Shown here: positions 48,732 to 57,975 of the stretch, in pieces
How positions within the stretch are numbered: the stretch's first letter is position 1
Layout of the letters: each line of letters opens with the position of its first letter
Assembly: GCF_000786695.1 (NCBI RefSeq)
Contig: NZ_CP009962.1
Span: 5,084,001 to 5,148,000, forward strand
Length of the DNA stretch: 64,000 nt
Direction of reading: 5' to 3'
Source: Collimonas arenae
Lineage (GTDB): Bacteria > Pseudomonadota > Gammaproteobacteria > Burkholderiales > Burkholderiaceae_D
Notes under the pieces: generated by a model
The model's database searches: none
Told to the model about the DNA's origin: nothing
Seen by the model: the letters and a program-made list of their open reading frames with translations, nothing else
Position numbers and translations under genes: made by a program

Positions 48732-50708
48732 TCAGGGTAACGCCGATTCGACAAACCCCTTGGGTGCGACGGTACCCAGACGCGCCTTCAAGGATTGCGG
48801 CTTGCCGTCGAACAAAGCCGCATAATAGGTCGCATTGGACAGTACATTCTTGACGTAGCCGCGCGTTTCGTTAAACGGAATCGACTCGGCAAAAATCGCA
48901 CCTTCCACCGTGCCAGGCAAGGTCGAACGCCAGGCACGCGGCCGGCCAGGGCCTGCGTTGTATGCCGCAGATGCCAGCGCTTGCGAGCCGTCGAGATCGG
49001 ACAACACCATGCTCAGGTAATTCGTCCCCAATAGAATATTGGTATTCACGTCAGAGATCTGGTCGGTGGTAAAGCCGCTTAGTCCGATTTTCTTGGCGAC
49101 CCATTTCGCCGTCGCCGGCATCACCTGCATCAGGCCGCTGGCGCCAACATTCGAGCGGGCGCTGCGCATAAAGCGCGACTCTTGCCGGATCACGCCGTAT
49201 ACCCAGGCCATATCAAGACCCAGGTTTTGAGTATTGGTCGTCATGACGTCGCGATGCGGCGACGGAAAACGCTGGTTGAAATCAACCTCAACCTTGGTCC
49301 GGTCGGACGTGTTCACCATACGGTCAAGGACATTGTTCTGGCGCGCAAATTCAGCGGCCGTCAACAATTGCCGGTCAGTCATTCCGCGCAATTCCCAGTT
49401 CCATTCGCGCACGCCTTCAAAACGCAGATTCATGTCGAAGAAACGCAGGGCGCGACGAAAGCCTTGGTTATTTGTCATCGCCGCCATTTCTGCGGGGGTA
49501 AATGCCTGTGTCGAAGAAACTGCAATAATTTTCTGCCCGAGTTCTTCCAGCGCCAACTGGCCATAGAAATTGGTCTGGTCCGCGATCGACTGGAATTTCT
49601 GCTGTGCCTCGTCGGTCTTGCCTTCGGTTTGATCGACACGGGCCAGCCAGTAAATCCAGGTTGGATCGGCGCGCAAAGCCGCAGGCATCGCGTCGATCCC
49701 GCTGCGGACCAATTTCCAGTCACCGCCACGCAGCGCCGAGCGCACGCGCCACTGATAGGCATCGCTGGACAATACTGCATTACCCTTCACCTGACGCCAA
49801 TAATCGATGGCTTGCGGCTCAAGTTTCAGCGCCGACTGCAGCGCGATCTGCGCCCATGCCAGCGAACGTTCCGAGGATGTCAGCTGGTCGGAAGACGCAT
49901 TGAGCGCCCCGGCGGCGCGGCCGGTATCGTTTTTAGCGACACGTCCGAGCGCAAGAATGAATAATTCATGACCGCTACGTCCGGCACCCGGGCCACGCGC
50001 AAGCACCAGCGCCGATTTATCGATGGCTTGCGCCACCTGGGCGTCATCGGCATCGACAAACGGTGTCATACGGCGAGCCACGCCGGCAAAGCCGGATTCC
50101 ACCGCCAGCCGGATCTGGAACCAGACGTCGTCCGCCGTAAACTGGCCATTTTGCGCCAGCGTACCGATCAGATCGGTACAACCCGGGCCGTAATCTTTCG
50201 GCGTGGTCAGCAATGCACGTGCCTCTGCCGCTACATTCGTGCCTTTCAAGGCGGCCGAAGTCAGCGCATAGCATTTCAACTGTGTGTCATCGTCGAGCAC
50301 AAATTTGGGATATTGTTCGTCGAAAGTTGCCCAGTCGCCAGCCTTGCCCAGTTCCAGCAACCAATCATTACGCAGGCGGTCGGCAATCGCGCTGCCCTCG
50401 TAACGGTTGAGATAGTCGCGAATATCGGCCTGTGGCGCTACCAGATCTTTGATCAGTGGCTTCAGACGGTAATAATCGACATACGAAGGAATGTCATAAT
50501 CGCTCAAGGTAGAAGCCAGCAATTCCGCCTTGTCGGGGTTATTTGCACGCGAAGCGTCGCGCAAGGCCAGGAATGCGTCATCCTGGCTGGCATAACTGCC
50601 GATAGCTGCGCTGTTTGTGGAGCGCTTTTGCGCATAAGCTGTACTTGTCAGGGCCGCAGAGGAAGCCACGGCGACAGCGATAACAGCAAGCCATTTCTTT
50701 TTAAACAT
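48732..50708 (-). CDS. slt: Soluble lytic murein transglycosylase
   Basis: A 658-residue periplasmic enzyme that cleaves peptidoglycan glycosidic bonds to 1,6-anhydro products. It has a signal peptide (cleavage near Ala26, TAYAQ), a long helical superhelix (about 30-470) and a C-terminal SLT domain with catalytic Glu in RQESRFMRSARSNVGASGL (about 513), MQVMPATAKWV and LASAAYNAGPGRPRAWR. Length and layout match the Slt70 class. Confidence 0.93.
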   Translation of the reverse strand: MFKKKWLAVIAVAVASSAALTSTAYAQKRSTNSAAIGSYASQDDAFLALRDASRANNPDKAELLASTLSDYDIPSYVDYYRLKPLIKDLVAPQADIRDYLNRYEGSAIADRLRNDWLLELGKAGDWATFDEQYPKFVLDDDTQLKCYALTSAALKGTNVAAEARALLTTPKDYGPGCTDLIGTLAQNGQFTADDVWFQIRLAVESGFAGVARRMTPFVDADDAQVAQAIDKSALVLARGPGAGRSGHELFILALGRVAKNDTGRAAGALNASSDQLTSSERSLAWAQIALQSALKLEPQAIDYWRQVKGNAVLSSDAYQWRVRSALRGGDWKLVRSGIDAMPAALRADPTWIYWLARVDQTEGKTDEAQQKFQSIADQTNFYGQLALEELGQKIIAVSSTQAFTPAEMAAMTNNQGFRRALRFFDMNLRFEGVREWNWELRGMTDRQLLTAAEFARQNNVLDRMVNTSDRTKVEVDFNQRFPSPHRDVMTTNTQNLGLDMAWVYGVIRQESRFMRSARSNVGASGLMQVMPATAKWVAKKIGLSGFTTDQISDVNTNILLGTNYLSMVLSDLDGSQALASAAYNAGPGRPRAWRSTLPGTVEGAIFAESIPFNETRGYVKNVLSNATYYAALFDGKPQSLKARLGTVAPKGFVESALP

Positions 50709-50737
50709 GTTAAACCTATTTTTTACGGGTACGAGCG

Positions 50738-51340
50738 ATGACGTCTAGCATAGCATGTGATGCCAGTGATGCAACACCCGAAAGCCATCGGGACAAAGCA
50801 CTGTTACGGCCTGCGCTGCTGGCGGCACGGCGTGCAATAGATGCAAACGCTCGCCGGGACTGGGATGCGGAACTCGGACAACGGGTAATTGCCTGGGCCA
50901 TGCAATGGCGACTGGCCCATCCGGACAGCGTACTGGGCGTGTATTGGCCGATCCGTAGCGAACCGGATTTGCGGCCCGCTTACGTCGAACTGGCAGCCCG
51001 CGGCATACTGCTTGCGTTGCCGATCGTGGTTGATAACGATAGTCCCTTACGCTTTGTGGCGTGGACACCGGGCGATACCATGAGCAAGGATAGTTTTGGC
51101 GTTGCAATTCCAGCCAGCGGCGCGACGGCGACGCCGTCTGCCTTGTTGATTCCCTGCGTCGGCTTTAGCCGGCACAGGATACGGCTAGGTTATGGCGGCG
51201 GTTTTTATGACAGGACGCTGGCGTCGACTCCACGTCCGCAAGCAATCGGGATAGCCTATTCCTGCGGATTGGTGGATTTTGACGGCGCGCCGCACGATAT
51301 TGCGCTGGACACCGTCATTACCGAATCAATCGGCTTATAA
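50738..51340 (+). CDS. 5-formyltetrahydrofolate cyclo-ligase family
   Basis: A 200-residue enzyme that converts 5-formyl-THF to 5,10-methenyl-THF with ATP. It has the early RPALLAARRAI segment, GVYWPIRSEPDLRP, and the C-terminal signature IPCVGFSRHRIRLGYGGGFYD, including the Gly-rich ATP site. It is divergent from slt by 29 bases and convergent with metF, four bases away. In E. coli this gene (ygfA) follows 6S RNA; there is no room for one here. Confidence 0.92.
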   Translation: MTSSIACDASDATPESHRDKALLRPALLAARRAIDANARRDWDAELGQRVIAWAMQWRLAHPDSVLGVYWPIRSEPDLRPAYVELAARGILLALPIVVDNDSPLRFVAWTPGDTMSKDSFGVAIPASGATATPSALLIPCVGFSRHRIRLGYGGGFYDRTLASTPRPQAIGIAYSCGLVDFDGAPHDIALDTVITESIGL

Positions 51341-51344
51341 GCAC

Positions 51345-52187
51345 TTATAACTTCAGGCGCTGCCAGATGGCAATCGTCGCAGGCGATTGATTCAGCGTAT
51401 AGAAATGCAAGCCCGGTGCGCCGCCGGCCAGCAAGCGCTCGCAAAGTTGCGTCACCACATCCAGGCCAAAAGCCCGGATCGAATCGGTGTCGTCGCCATA
51501 ACTGGCCAACTTCAGGCGAATCCAGCGCGGGATCTCAGTGCCGCACATGTCGGAAAAACGCATCAGTTGCGAGTAGTTGGTGATCGGCATGATGCCGGCA
51601 ACCACCGGCACCGTCGCGCCCAATTTTTGCGCTTCGTCGACAAAACGGAAATACGCGTCCGCATTGTAGAAATACTGTGTGATAGCGCCGTTGGCGCCGG
51701 CCTTTACCTTGCTCACATAACGCTGCACGTCGTCTTGCGGCGACTTTGCCTGTGGATGCATCTCAGGATAAGCCGCGACTTCGATATGAAACCAGTCACC
51801 GGTTTCCGCACGAATGAATTCCACCAGTTCATTCGCGTAGCGGAACTCACCGGAAGAAAAATCCATCGCGCCGTAGCCACTCGGTAAATCGCCGCGCAAA
51901 GCCACCAAGCGCTTGATACCGTGATCCTTATATTGCGTCAGGATGGCGCGCAATGATTCGCGCGAACTGCCCAGACAGGATAGGTGCGGCGCCGCTTCGT
52001 GGCCTTCGCTGCGGATATCCAGCACGGTATCCAGCGTGCCCTTCTGGGTCGAACCGCCTGCGCCGAAAGTGACCGAGAAATAGCGCGGATGCAGTTCTGC
52101 CAGTTTGGCGCGCGTCACCCGCAGCTTTTCGGTGCCCTCGGGTGTCTTCGGCGGGAAAAATTCAATACTAAAATTCTTTTGTGTCAT
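51345..52187 (-). CDS. metF: 5,10-methylenetetrahydrofolate reductase
   Basis: MetF reduces methylene-THF to methyl-THF for methionine synthesis. The 280-residue TIM-barrel flavoprotein shows NFSIEFFPPKTPEG (catalytic Glu in EFFPP), FSVTFGAGGST, LVALRGDLPSG, FHIEVAAYPEMHP and GAITQYFYNAD. The ATG at 52187 gives the standard N-terminus MTQKNFS; a TTG at 52199 is possible. It is the last gene of the ahcY-holin-metF run and so likely under the SAH riboswitch. Confidence 0.95.
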   Translation of the reverse strand: MTQKNFSIEFFPPKTPEGTEKLRVTRAKLAELHPRYFSVTFGAGGSTQKGTLDTVLDIRSEGHEAAPHLSCLGSSRESLRAILTQYKDHGIKRLVALRGDLPSGYGAMDFSSGEFRYANELVEFIRAETGDWFHIEVAAYPEMHPQAKSPQDDVQRYVSKVKAGANGAITQYFYNADAYFRFVDEAQKLGATVPVVAGIMPITNYSQLMRFSDMCGTEIPRWIRLKLASYGDDTDSIRAFGLDVVTQLCERLLAGGAPGLHFYTLNQSPATIAIWQRLKL

Positions 52188-52199
52188 TTTCTGTGCCAA

Positions 52200-52544
52200 T
52201 CAATTTTTCTTCAACAGCAGCGTGGACAGCGCCCATGAAACGATGCTGTACAAGATCGCACCACCTACCGCCGACCAGAAACTGGCGACATAGAAACCGC
52301 TTACCAGATGCGACACCAGCCAGAACATCAGGCCGTTAATGATAAAGATGAACAAACCCAGGGTCAGCAAGGTTGCCGGCAAAGTCAGCAGCAGCAGGAC
52401 CGGACGGATCAGGGTATTAACGAAACCCAGCACCAGCGCTGCGATCAACGCCGCACCGAAACTGGTGAACTGCACCGAATGCATCAGATACGGCACCGCC
52501 AGCAAGGCCAGGGTATTGATTAGCCAGGTTATCAGTAAGCGCAT
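52200..52544 (-). CDS. Holin-like four-helix membrane protein (phage holin family 4 type)
   Basis: A 114-residue integral membrane protein with four hydrophobic helices (about 3-22, 27-50, 55-80 and 88-108). It belongs to the small family called 'mycobacteriophage holin-like', also found widely in bacterial chromosomes. The ATG at 52544 has agaggaaaacgca upstream. It lies between ahcY and metF in a riboswitch-controlled operon, so it is a resident gene and not a phage fragment. Its function in methionine recycling is unknown. Confidence 0.85.
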   Translation of the reverse strand: MRLLITWLINTLALLAVPYLMHSVQFTSFGAALIAALVLGFVNTLIRPVLLLLTLPATLLTLGLFIFIINGLMFWLVSHLVSGFYVASFWSAVGGAILYSIVSWALSTLLLKKN

Positions 52545-52574
52545 TGCGTTTTCCTCTTGGTTATGCGGCATCTG

Positions 52575-52608
52575 CCGGCCGCCATACATGGTTTTGCCTG
52601 GCGGCCGG
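52575..52608 (-). other. Intercistronic hairpin between ahcY and the holin-like gene
   Basis: A perfect 10-bp stem (ccggccgcca/tggcggccgg) with a 14-base loop lies 12 bases after the ahcY stop. No T tract follows, so it is more likely an RNA processing or stability element than a terminator. Confidence 0.6.
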
Positions 52609-52619
52609 TGGCCTAGCGA

Positions 52620-54047
52620 TTAATAACGATAGTGTTCCGGCTTGTAAGGACCGGTTTGCTTGACGCCGATGTAAGCAGCCTGCTCTTCCGTCAGTACCGA
52701 CAGTTGCGCGTTCAGCTTTTTCAACTGCAGGCGCGCGACTTTTTCATCCAGGTGTTTTGGCAATGTATACACGCCAACCGGATAGGCCTTGGTGTTCACA
52801 AACAATTCGATCTGGGCGATGGTCTGGTTAGCGAACGACGAGCTCATGACATACGATGGATGGCCGGTGCCGCAGCCCAGATTCACCAGACGGCCTTCAG
52901 CCAGCAGGATGATGCGTTTGCCGTCAGGGAAGATGATGTGGTCGACTTGCGGCTTGATGTTTTCCCAAGTGTATTGCTTCAAGGCGGCGACTTCGATTTC
53001 ATTGTCGAAGTGACCGATGTTGCAAACGATTGCCTGGTCTTTCATCTTTTGCATGTGCGCATGCGTGATGACATGATAGTTGCCGGTGCAGGTGACGAAA
53101 ATGTCGCCGTGCTCAGCCGCGTATTCCATGGTGACAACGCGATAACCTTCCATTGCCGCCTGCAAAGCGCAGATCGGATCGACTTCGGTCACCCACACTT
53201 GCGCCGACAAAGCGCGCATGGCTTGGGCCGAACCCTTGCCGACGTCGCCGTAACCGGCGATCACAGCGACCTTGCCTGCGATCATGACATCGGTAGCGCG
53301 CTTGATGCCGTCGACCAGCGACTCGCGGCAACCGTAGAGATTGTCGAACTTCGATTTGGTCACCGAATCATTGACGTTGATGGCAGGAAAAGCCAGCTTG
53401 CCTTCCTTGTGCATCTGGTACAGGCGATGCACGCCGGTCGTGGTTTCTTCGGTGACGCCCTTGATTTGCGCCAGGCGGGTCGAATACCAGTTCGACGATG
53501 TCGCCAGCTTCTTCTTGATCGCATTGAACAGGCAGATCTCTTCTTCCGAACCCGGATTGTTCAGGACAGAAGCATCTTTTTCTGCGCGTGTGCCGAGATG
53601 CAGCAACAGAGTTGCATCGCCGCCATCATCCAGGATCATGTTGGCTTGCTCTTCACCCGGCCATTCGAAAATGCGATGAGTGAATTCCCAATAGTCGTCC
53701 AGCGATTCACCCTTGAAAGCGAACACAGGTGTGCCGGTAGCGGCGATGGCGGCAGCGGCGTGATCCTGGGTCGAGTAAATATTGCAAGATGCCCAACGGA
53801 CCTTCGCCCCCAGCGCTTCCAGCGTCTGGATCAGGACTGCGGTCTGGATCGTCATGTGGATCGAACCGGTAATGCGCGCACCCTTGAGCGGCTGGGCTGC
53901 TGCGAATTCGTCGCGAATCGCCATCAGGCCCGGCATTTCAGTTTCGGCGATCTTGATTTCCTTGTCGCCCCAGCCGGACAGGCTGATATCGGCAACGACG
54001 TAGTCTTGGGTTGAAGAGGTTGTAGAGTTCATTACAGCGGCGTTCAT
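52620..54047 (-). CDS. ahcY: S-adenosylhomocysteine hydrolase
   Basis: AhcY splits S-adenosylhomocysteine to adenosine and homocysteine. The 475-residue protein has the family NAD-binding core [19 protein letters not shown], the substrate motif [41 protein letters not shown], and the conserved terminal [23 protein letters not shown]...KPEHYRY. The ATG at 54047 is preceded by a strong aggaggg; a GTG lies one codon earlier. An SAH riboswitch is in the leader, so expression should rise when SAH accumulates. Confidence 0.97.
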   Translation of the reverse strand: MNAAVMNSTTSSTQDYVVADISLSGWGDKEIKIAETEMPGLMAIRDEFAAAQPLKGARITGSIHMTIQTAVLIQTLEALGAKVRWASCNIYSTQDHAAAAIAATGTPVFAFKGESLDDYWEFTHRIFEWPGEEQANMILDDGGDATLLLHLGTRAEKDASVLNNPGSEEEICLFNAIKKKLATSSNWYSTRLAQIKGVTEETTTGVHRLYQMHKEGKLAFPAINVNDSVTKSKFDNLYGCRESLVDGIKRATDVMIAGKVAVIAGYGDVGKGSAQAMRALSAQVWVTEVDPICALQAAMEGYRVVTMEYAAEHGDIFVTCTGNYHVITHAHMQKMKDQAIVCNIGHFDNEIEVAALKQYTWENIKPQVDHIIFPDGKRIILLAEGRLVNLGCGTGHPSYVMSSSFANQTIAQIELFVNTKAYPVGVYTLPKHLDEKVARLQLKKLNAQLSVLTEEQAAYIGVKQTGPYKPEHYRY

Positions 54048-54073
54048 CACGCCCTCCTTTCGTTAGAAAAAAA

Positions 54074-54146
54074 GTAACGTGAGCGCGGTTGCATGTTGAC
54101 TGTACCAAGCCTGGCAGACTATGTCTGTCGCAACGCTCCTTGGATA
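54074..54146 (-). promoter_or_regulatory. S-adenosylhomocysteine (SAH) riboswitch
   Basis: The ahcY leader on the minus strand reads ccaaggagcgttgcgac, a variable hairpin, gccaggcttgg, a linker and then aaccgcgctcacgtt. The ccaag/cttgg stem, the gagcg/cgctc pseudoknot pairing and the order of blocks match the known SAH riboswitch class, which turns on SAH-recycling genes. It ends about 27 bases before the start codon, close enough to affect both transcription and ribosome access. Confidence 0.85.
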
Positions 54147-54236
54147 CGGCCTGTCATTTTAAAGCAAAACGGCAGGTTTTCGGCTGACCGCAATACAAAT
54201 TCAGGCTATCCGGATTGGCGAATAGCCGGCCCGCCC

Positions 54237-55298
54237 TTAAACCCAGCCCATTTCATGCAGCTCGCTCTTGATATAAGCATAGTAAATCGGCGCCGCCACC
54301 AGCCCCGGCAAGCCGAATGCGGCTTCGGCCAGCACCATCATCAGTAGCAATTCCCAGCTGCGCGCATTGATTTGCGTGCCGACGATCTTCGCATTCAGGA
54401 AATATTCCAGCTTGTGGATCACTACCAGGAACACCAGCGCCGCCAAGGCCACGTACACCGATACCGACATGGCGACCAGCACGATCAGCGTGTTGGAAAT
54501 CAGGTTCCCGATCACCGGCAGCAATCCCGCCAGGAAAGTGACGATGATCATGGTCTTGGTCAAAGGCAGATGAATACCGCCAAGCCGCAACACGACCAAC
54601 AGAAAGATCGCCGTCAAGACCGTATTCAACAGGGAAATCTTGATCTGGGCGAACACGACGCGGCGGAAGGCGTCCGCCAGCAGATGCGCGCGCCCTAGAA
54701 GCTCTCTCGCCAGCGGTTGCAGCAACGGCATCGGATGCGCAGCATTCAGCGCCACCATGGCGCCCAGCACCATACCGATCAGCACATGCACGAATACCTG
54801 CACCGCCTCCCGGCCCGCCAGCTGCACTTCGCCACTGTGGGATTGCAGCCAGTCACCGATCATTTGGCGGATATCGTCGATGTCATCGGGTAAATATTGC
54901 TGCAGCCACACCGGAAGTTGCGTGCGCGCCTGGTCCAGCACTACCAGCAATTTCGATTGCAACACTTGCAGGCGGTCAGGGCCGCCATGAAAGAAAGCAA
55001 TCAGGCCAAAAATGACCAGGGTCAGCAGTCCAATGATGATTGAAGACAAGAAGACGACGGAGATCAGGTGGGCCCGTTCGCTGGTAAGCCGACGCTGGAC
55101 AAACGGCGTCAGCGCCCGCACCAGCTCGTACACCAGTAAGCCGGCCAGCAGCGCCGTCAACATGTGTAGCGACATCACCAAAAACAGCACCGTCAGGGCT
55201 ACCAGCCAGGCGGCCAGGCGAAAGCGCGGCAGTTCGGTGATGACCGGCCGTAGTTGACGAGTAGTGGATTCAGGAACGGATTTGGGGGCGGAGGCCAT
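54237..55298 (-). CDS. AI-2E family transporter (PerM-like permease)
   Basis: A 353-residue inner-membrane protein with eight hydrophobic segments, two closely spaced at the N-terminus (about 29-65), a long soluble stretch (about 105-150), and a C-terminal cluster that includes FLAGLLPVIGNLISNTLIVL and EAAFGLPGLVAAPIYYAYIK. The layout matches the AI-2E/PerM exporter family. The substrate is uncertain, as members range from AI-2 export to Na+/H+ antiport. It lies between metK and ahcY on the same strand. Confidence 0.88.
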   Translation of the reverse strand: MASAPKSVPESTTRQLRPVITELPRFRLAAWLVALTVLFLVMSLHMLTALLAGLLVYELVRALTPFVQRRLTSERAHLISVVFLSSIIIGLLTLVIFGLIAFFHGGPDRLQVLQSKLLVVLDQARTQLPVWLQQYLPDDIDDIRQMIGDWLQSHSGEVQLAGREAVQVFVHVLIGMVLGAMVALNAAHPMPLLQPLARELLGRAHLLADAFRRVVFAQIKISLLNTVLTAIFLLVVLRLGGIHLPLTKTMIIVTFLAGLLPVIGNLISNTLIVLVAMSVSVYVALAALVFLVVIHKLEYFLNAKIVGTQINARSWELLLMMVLAEAAFGLPGLVAAPIYYAYIKSELHEMGWV

Positions 55299-55453
55299 GT
55301 GGGGACTTGGTTAGATCAAGCGCAAAGATCGAGCGCGATATAGCGCTGGCGAAATAATGCTCTTGCATCTTTCTTTTAGGATAGTCACTGAGATGATCAG
55401 TGTAACAAGTCGTAACCATCGTGCAAAGCACGATTCTGGCGTCGCCGATATGC

Positions 55454-55481
55454 AGCATGGCGAGAAAGAACTCGCCATGCT
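55454..55481 (-). other. Perfect 11-bp hairpin downstream of metK
   Basis: Arms agcatggcgag (55454-55464) and ctcgccatgct (55471-55481) enclose a six-base loop, 11 bases past the metK stop. No T tract follows, so termination would be Rho-assisted or the stem may protect the mRNA 3' end. Confidence 0.6.
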
Positions 55482-55492
55482 CGATCAAACAA

Positions 55493-56653
55493 TTACAGAG
55501 CGGCGGCTTTCAGGGCAGCAGCCTTGTCAGTGCGCTCCCAAGTGAATTCCGGCTCTTCGCGGCCGAAATGGCCATAGGCTGCAGTTTTTTGGTAAATCGG
55601 ACGCAGCAAATCAAGCATCTGCACGATACCCTTGGGGCGCAGGTCGAAATGCTCCAGCACCAATTGCGCCAGCTTTTCGTCGCTGATCTTGCCGGTGCCA
55701 AAAGTGGTCACCATCACCGAAGTCGGCTTGGCGATACCGATCGCATACGAAATCTGGATCTGGCAACGGCTGGCAAGACCGGCGGCAACGATATTCTTCG
55801 CCACATAACGGCCGGCATAGGCCGCCGAACGGTCAACCTTGGACGGATCCTTACCGGAAAATGCGCCGCCGCCATGGGGCGCTGCGCCGCCATAGGTGTC
55901 AACAATGATCTTGCGTCCGGTCAAGCCGCAATCGCCTTGCGGGCCGCCAATGACGAAACGGCCGGTCGGATTAACCAGGTAACGGGTGTTCTGCAGCCAT
56001 TCCTTCGGCACCACCGGCTTGATGATTTCTTCAATCGCTGCTTCCTCGATGGCCTTGTGCAGCATTTCCGGCGCGTGCTGGGTCGACAGCACCACGGTAT
56101 CGATTGCAACTGGAACGCCATCGACGTATTTCAGCGTGACTTGCGATTTGGCGTCTGGGCGCAGCCAAGGCAGCCGGCCATCCTTGCGTAACTGCGATTG
56201 GCGTTCGACGATTCTGTGCGCGTAGTAGATCGCGGCTGGCATCAGTTCCGGCGTTTCGTCGCAAGCGTAGCCGAACATCAGGCCCTGGTCGCCAGCACCC
56301 TGGTCGAGATCGAGGCCCTTGCCTTCATCCACACCTTGGGCGATATCCGGCGATTGCTTGTCGTAGCCGACCAGCACCGAGCAGCTCTTGTAGTCGATGC
56401 CGTAGTCGGCGTTGTCGTAACCGATACGCTTGATGGTTTCACGCGCAACGGCGATGTAATCGACATTGGCGAAAGTGGTGACTTCACCCGCCAGTACTAC
56501 CAGGCCGGTGTTGCAGAGGGTTTCAGCGGCGACCCGGGCTTGCGGGTCTTGCGTGAAAATTGCGTCCAGAATTGCATCGGAGATTTGATCTGCGACTTTG
56601 TCAGGGTGACCTTCAGAAACAGATTCCGAGGTGAAGAGGTATTCATGTGCCAT
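55493..56653 (-). CDS. metK: S-adenosylmethionine synthetase
   Basis: MetK makes S-adenosylmethionine from methionine and ATP. The 386-residue protein is near-identical in plan to E. coli Met[21 protein letters not shown] at the start, [36 protein letters not shown], and the P-loop-like [19 protein letters not shown]. The ATG at 56653, MAHEYLF, is the family start and has ggagcttgca upstream; in-frame sequence further upstream is leader RNA. The leader can fold into competing pseudoknots. Confidence 0.97.
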   Translation of the reverse strand: MAHEYLFTSESVSEGHPDKVADQISDAILDAIFTQDPQARVAAETLCNTGLVVLAGEVTTFANVDYIAVARETIKRIGYDNADYGIDYKSCSVLVGYDKQSPDIAQGVDEGKGLDLDQGAGDQGLMFGYACDETPELMPAAIYYAHRIVERQSQLRKDGRLPWLRPDAKSQVTLKYVDGVPVAIDTVVLSTQHAPEMLHKAIEEAAIEEIIKPVVPKEWLQNTRYLVNPTGRFVIGGPQGDCGLTGRKIIVDTYGGAAPHGGGAFSGKDPSKVDRSAAYAGRYVAKNIVAAGLASRCQIQISYAIGIAKPTSVMVTTFGTGKISDEKLAQLVLEHFDLRPKGIVQMLDLLRPIYQKTAAYGHFGREEPEFTWERTDKAAALKAAAL

Positions 56654-56715
56654 TGCAAGCTCCAACAAAAAACAAGTGGTGACCATGTCGCAGTCAAACT
56701 TGTTGAGCCTGCGAC
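56653..56715 (-). promoter_or_regulatory. Candidate structured leader (pseudoknot) of metK
   Basis: On the minus strand a hairpin with stem gtcgcag/ctgcgac (56709-56715/56687-56693) has a 15-base loop, gctcaacaagtttga. In the loop, aacaagt can pair with acttgtt in the spacer (56671-56677), while the overlapping gctcaac can pair with gttggagc (56659-56666), which contains the ribosome site. The two pairings are mutually exclusive. It is a possible translational switch; the ligand is unknown and SAM is only suggested by the gene. Confidence 0.4.
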
Positions 56716-56937
56716 GCTTTAGCGAAATTTGTATTCCGCCTCGCAAGTTGTCTATTAACTCGGCGGATAATGCTGATTACTATATATTAAGATAATTCTT
56801 ATAAGCAAACTTCGGCAATTCAAAACACGATTCAAAACGATATCGCAACGTTATTTGAATTCCATACTATTGTGCTATTTTACGCCTCTTGAAAAAAATC
56901 GGCAAAATCCGGCCCCTTTTGGGCTTTGTTTAGGGGG

Positions 56938-57083
56938 CGTCAGGGAATAAGTTGGCTATTTGGCTGTCGTGGCTGGATGCGATGCAAGGCAGACGACACG
57001 CCGCAGTGCAAGCACTGCAAGCGGTGGCTAACGCCGCAGGGCGCCAGCTACGGCCAGCACAATGGTCAACTTATTTCCTGACG
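56938..57083. repeat. Short inverted-repeat element C (146 bp)
   Basis: Terminal inverted repeats of 17 bp with one mismatch (cgtcagggaataagttg and its complement) flank an interior with a gcagtgc-aa-gcactgc palindrome. It shares aggcagacgaca with element B and a gatgcaa(c/g)gc block with element A. It sits between metK and the divergent acyltransferase gene. Confidence 0.6.
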
Positions 57084-57111
57084 GCTCCTTAGCTCTTTTA
57101 GGCCTCATCCA

Positions 57112-57975
57112 ATGCTCGTATCACTCTTTCGCCTGCTCTCAAAACTACCGCTTTCTTTCTTACATGTTATGGGCACGGCTGGCGGCTGGCTGGTCTATCT
57201 CGCCTCTGCCTCGTACCGCCAAAAATTGAAAGACAACCTGACGCAGGCCGGTTATCAAGCCACTCTGTCGCAAGCTATCAGTGAATCCGGCAAGAGCATG
57301 TTTGAGTTGCCATTCATCTGGTGTGCGTCGCCGCAACGGGTGTTGCGCACTGCCACCATCGAAAACTGGGAACTGGCGCAGGCCGCTCTGGATGCCAAGA
57401 CCGGCGTAATTTTCCTGACGCCGCATCTGGGATGCTTTGAAGTCATCGCCCAGGCAATCGCCACCAAGACCCCACTTACAGCGCTATACCGGCCGCCGCG
57501 CAAGGCAGCTCTGAAACCCTTGATCGAAGGGGCGCGCGGACGCCACAACTTGCTGCTGGCGCCAGCCAACCTGGCTGGTGTTCGGACCTTGTTCAAGGCG
57601 CTAAAAAAGGGGCAGGCAATCGGCTTGCTACCCGATCAGGTACCGCAAAACGGCGAAGGCATATGGGCCGATTTTTTCGGTCGTCCCGCCTACACCATGA
57701 CGCTGCCGGCAAAGCTGCAGCAGATGAGCGGCGCGCCTATCATCTTGTCCTATGCCGAACGACTATCTTTCGGGCGCGGCTATGTGATCCGCTTCGTAGC
57801 TTTTGACGAAACTCCGGGCCACACCCCTGAACAACGTACGCTCGCCATCAACCAGGCGATGGAACAGCTGATTGCGCGTTGTCCGGCGCAATATATCTGG
57901 AGCTACAACCGCTACAAGACGCCGCCGGGAGTTACGCCGGCAATGGATTCCACCGCGCAGGAACCGCAAGCATGA
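57112..57975 (+). CDS. Lipid A biosynthesis (lauroyl-type) acyltransferase 1
   Basis: A 287-residue LpxL/HtrB-family late acyltransferase with one N-terminal membrane segment (about 12-30). The catalytic His-x4-Glu motif is in LTPHLGCFE (about 103-111), with PLTALYRPPRK and LLPDQVPQNGEGIWADFFG downstream. These enzymes add secondary acyl chains to lipid A on the cytoplasmic face of the inner membrane. It overlaps the next acyltransferase by ATGA. Confidence 0.93.
   Translation: MLVSLFRLLSKLPLSFLHVMGTAGGWLVYLASASYRQKLKDNLTQAGYQATLSQAISESGKSMFELPFIWCASPQRVLRTATIENWELAQAALDAKTGVIFLTPHLGCFEVIAQAIATKTPLTALYRPPRKAALKPLIEGARGRHNLLLAPANLAGVRTLFKALKKGQAIGLLPDQVPQNGEGIWADFFGRPAYTMTLPAKLQQMSGAPIILSYAERLSFGRGYVIRFVAFDETPGHTPEQRTLAINQAMEQLIARCPAQYIWSYNRYKTPPGVTPAMDSTAQEPQA

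Noticed and set aside
52200..52544. Prophage remnant suggested by the holin-like gene
   Set aside because: No other phage gene is near; the gene lies in a housekeeping operon with a riboswitch.
52632..54014. 460-residue open frame opposite ahcY
   Set aside because: Shadow of ahcY; no domain signature or ribosome site.
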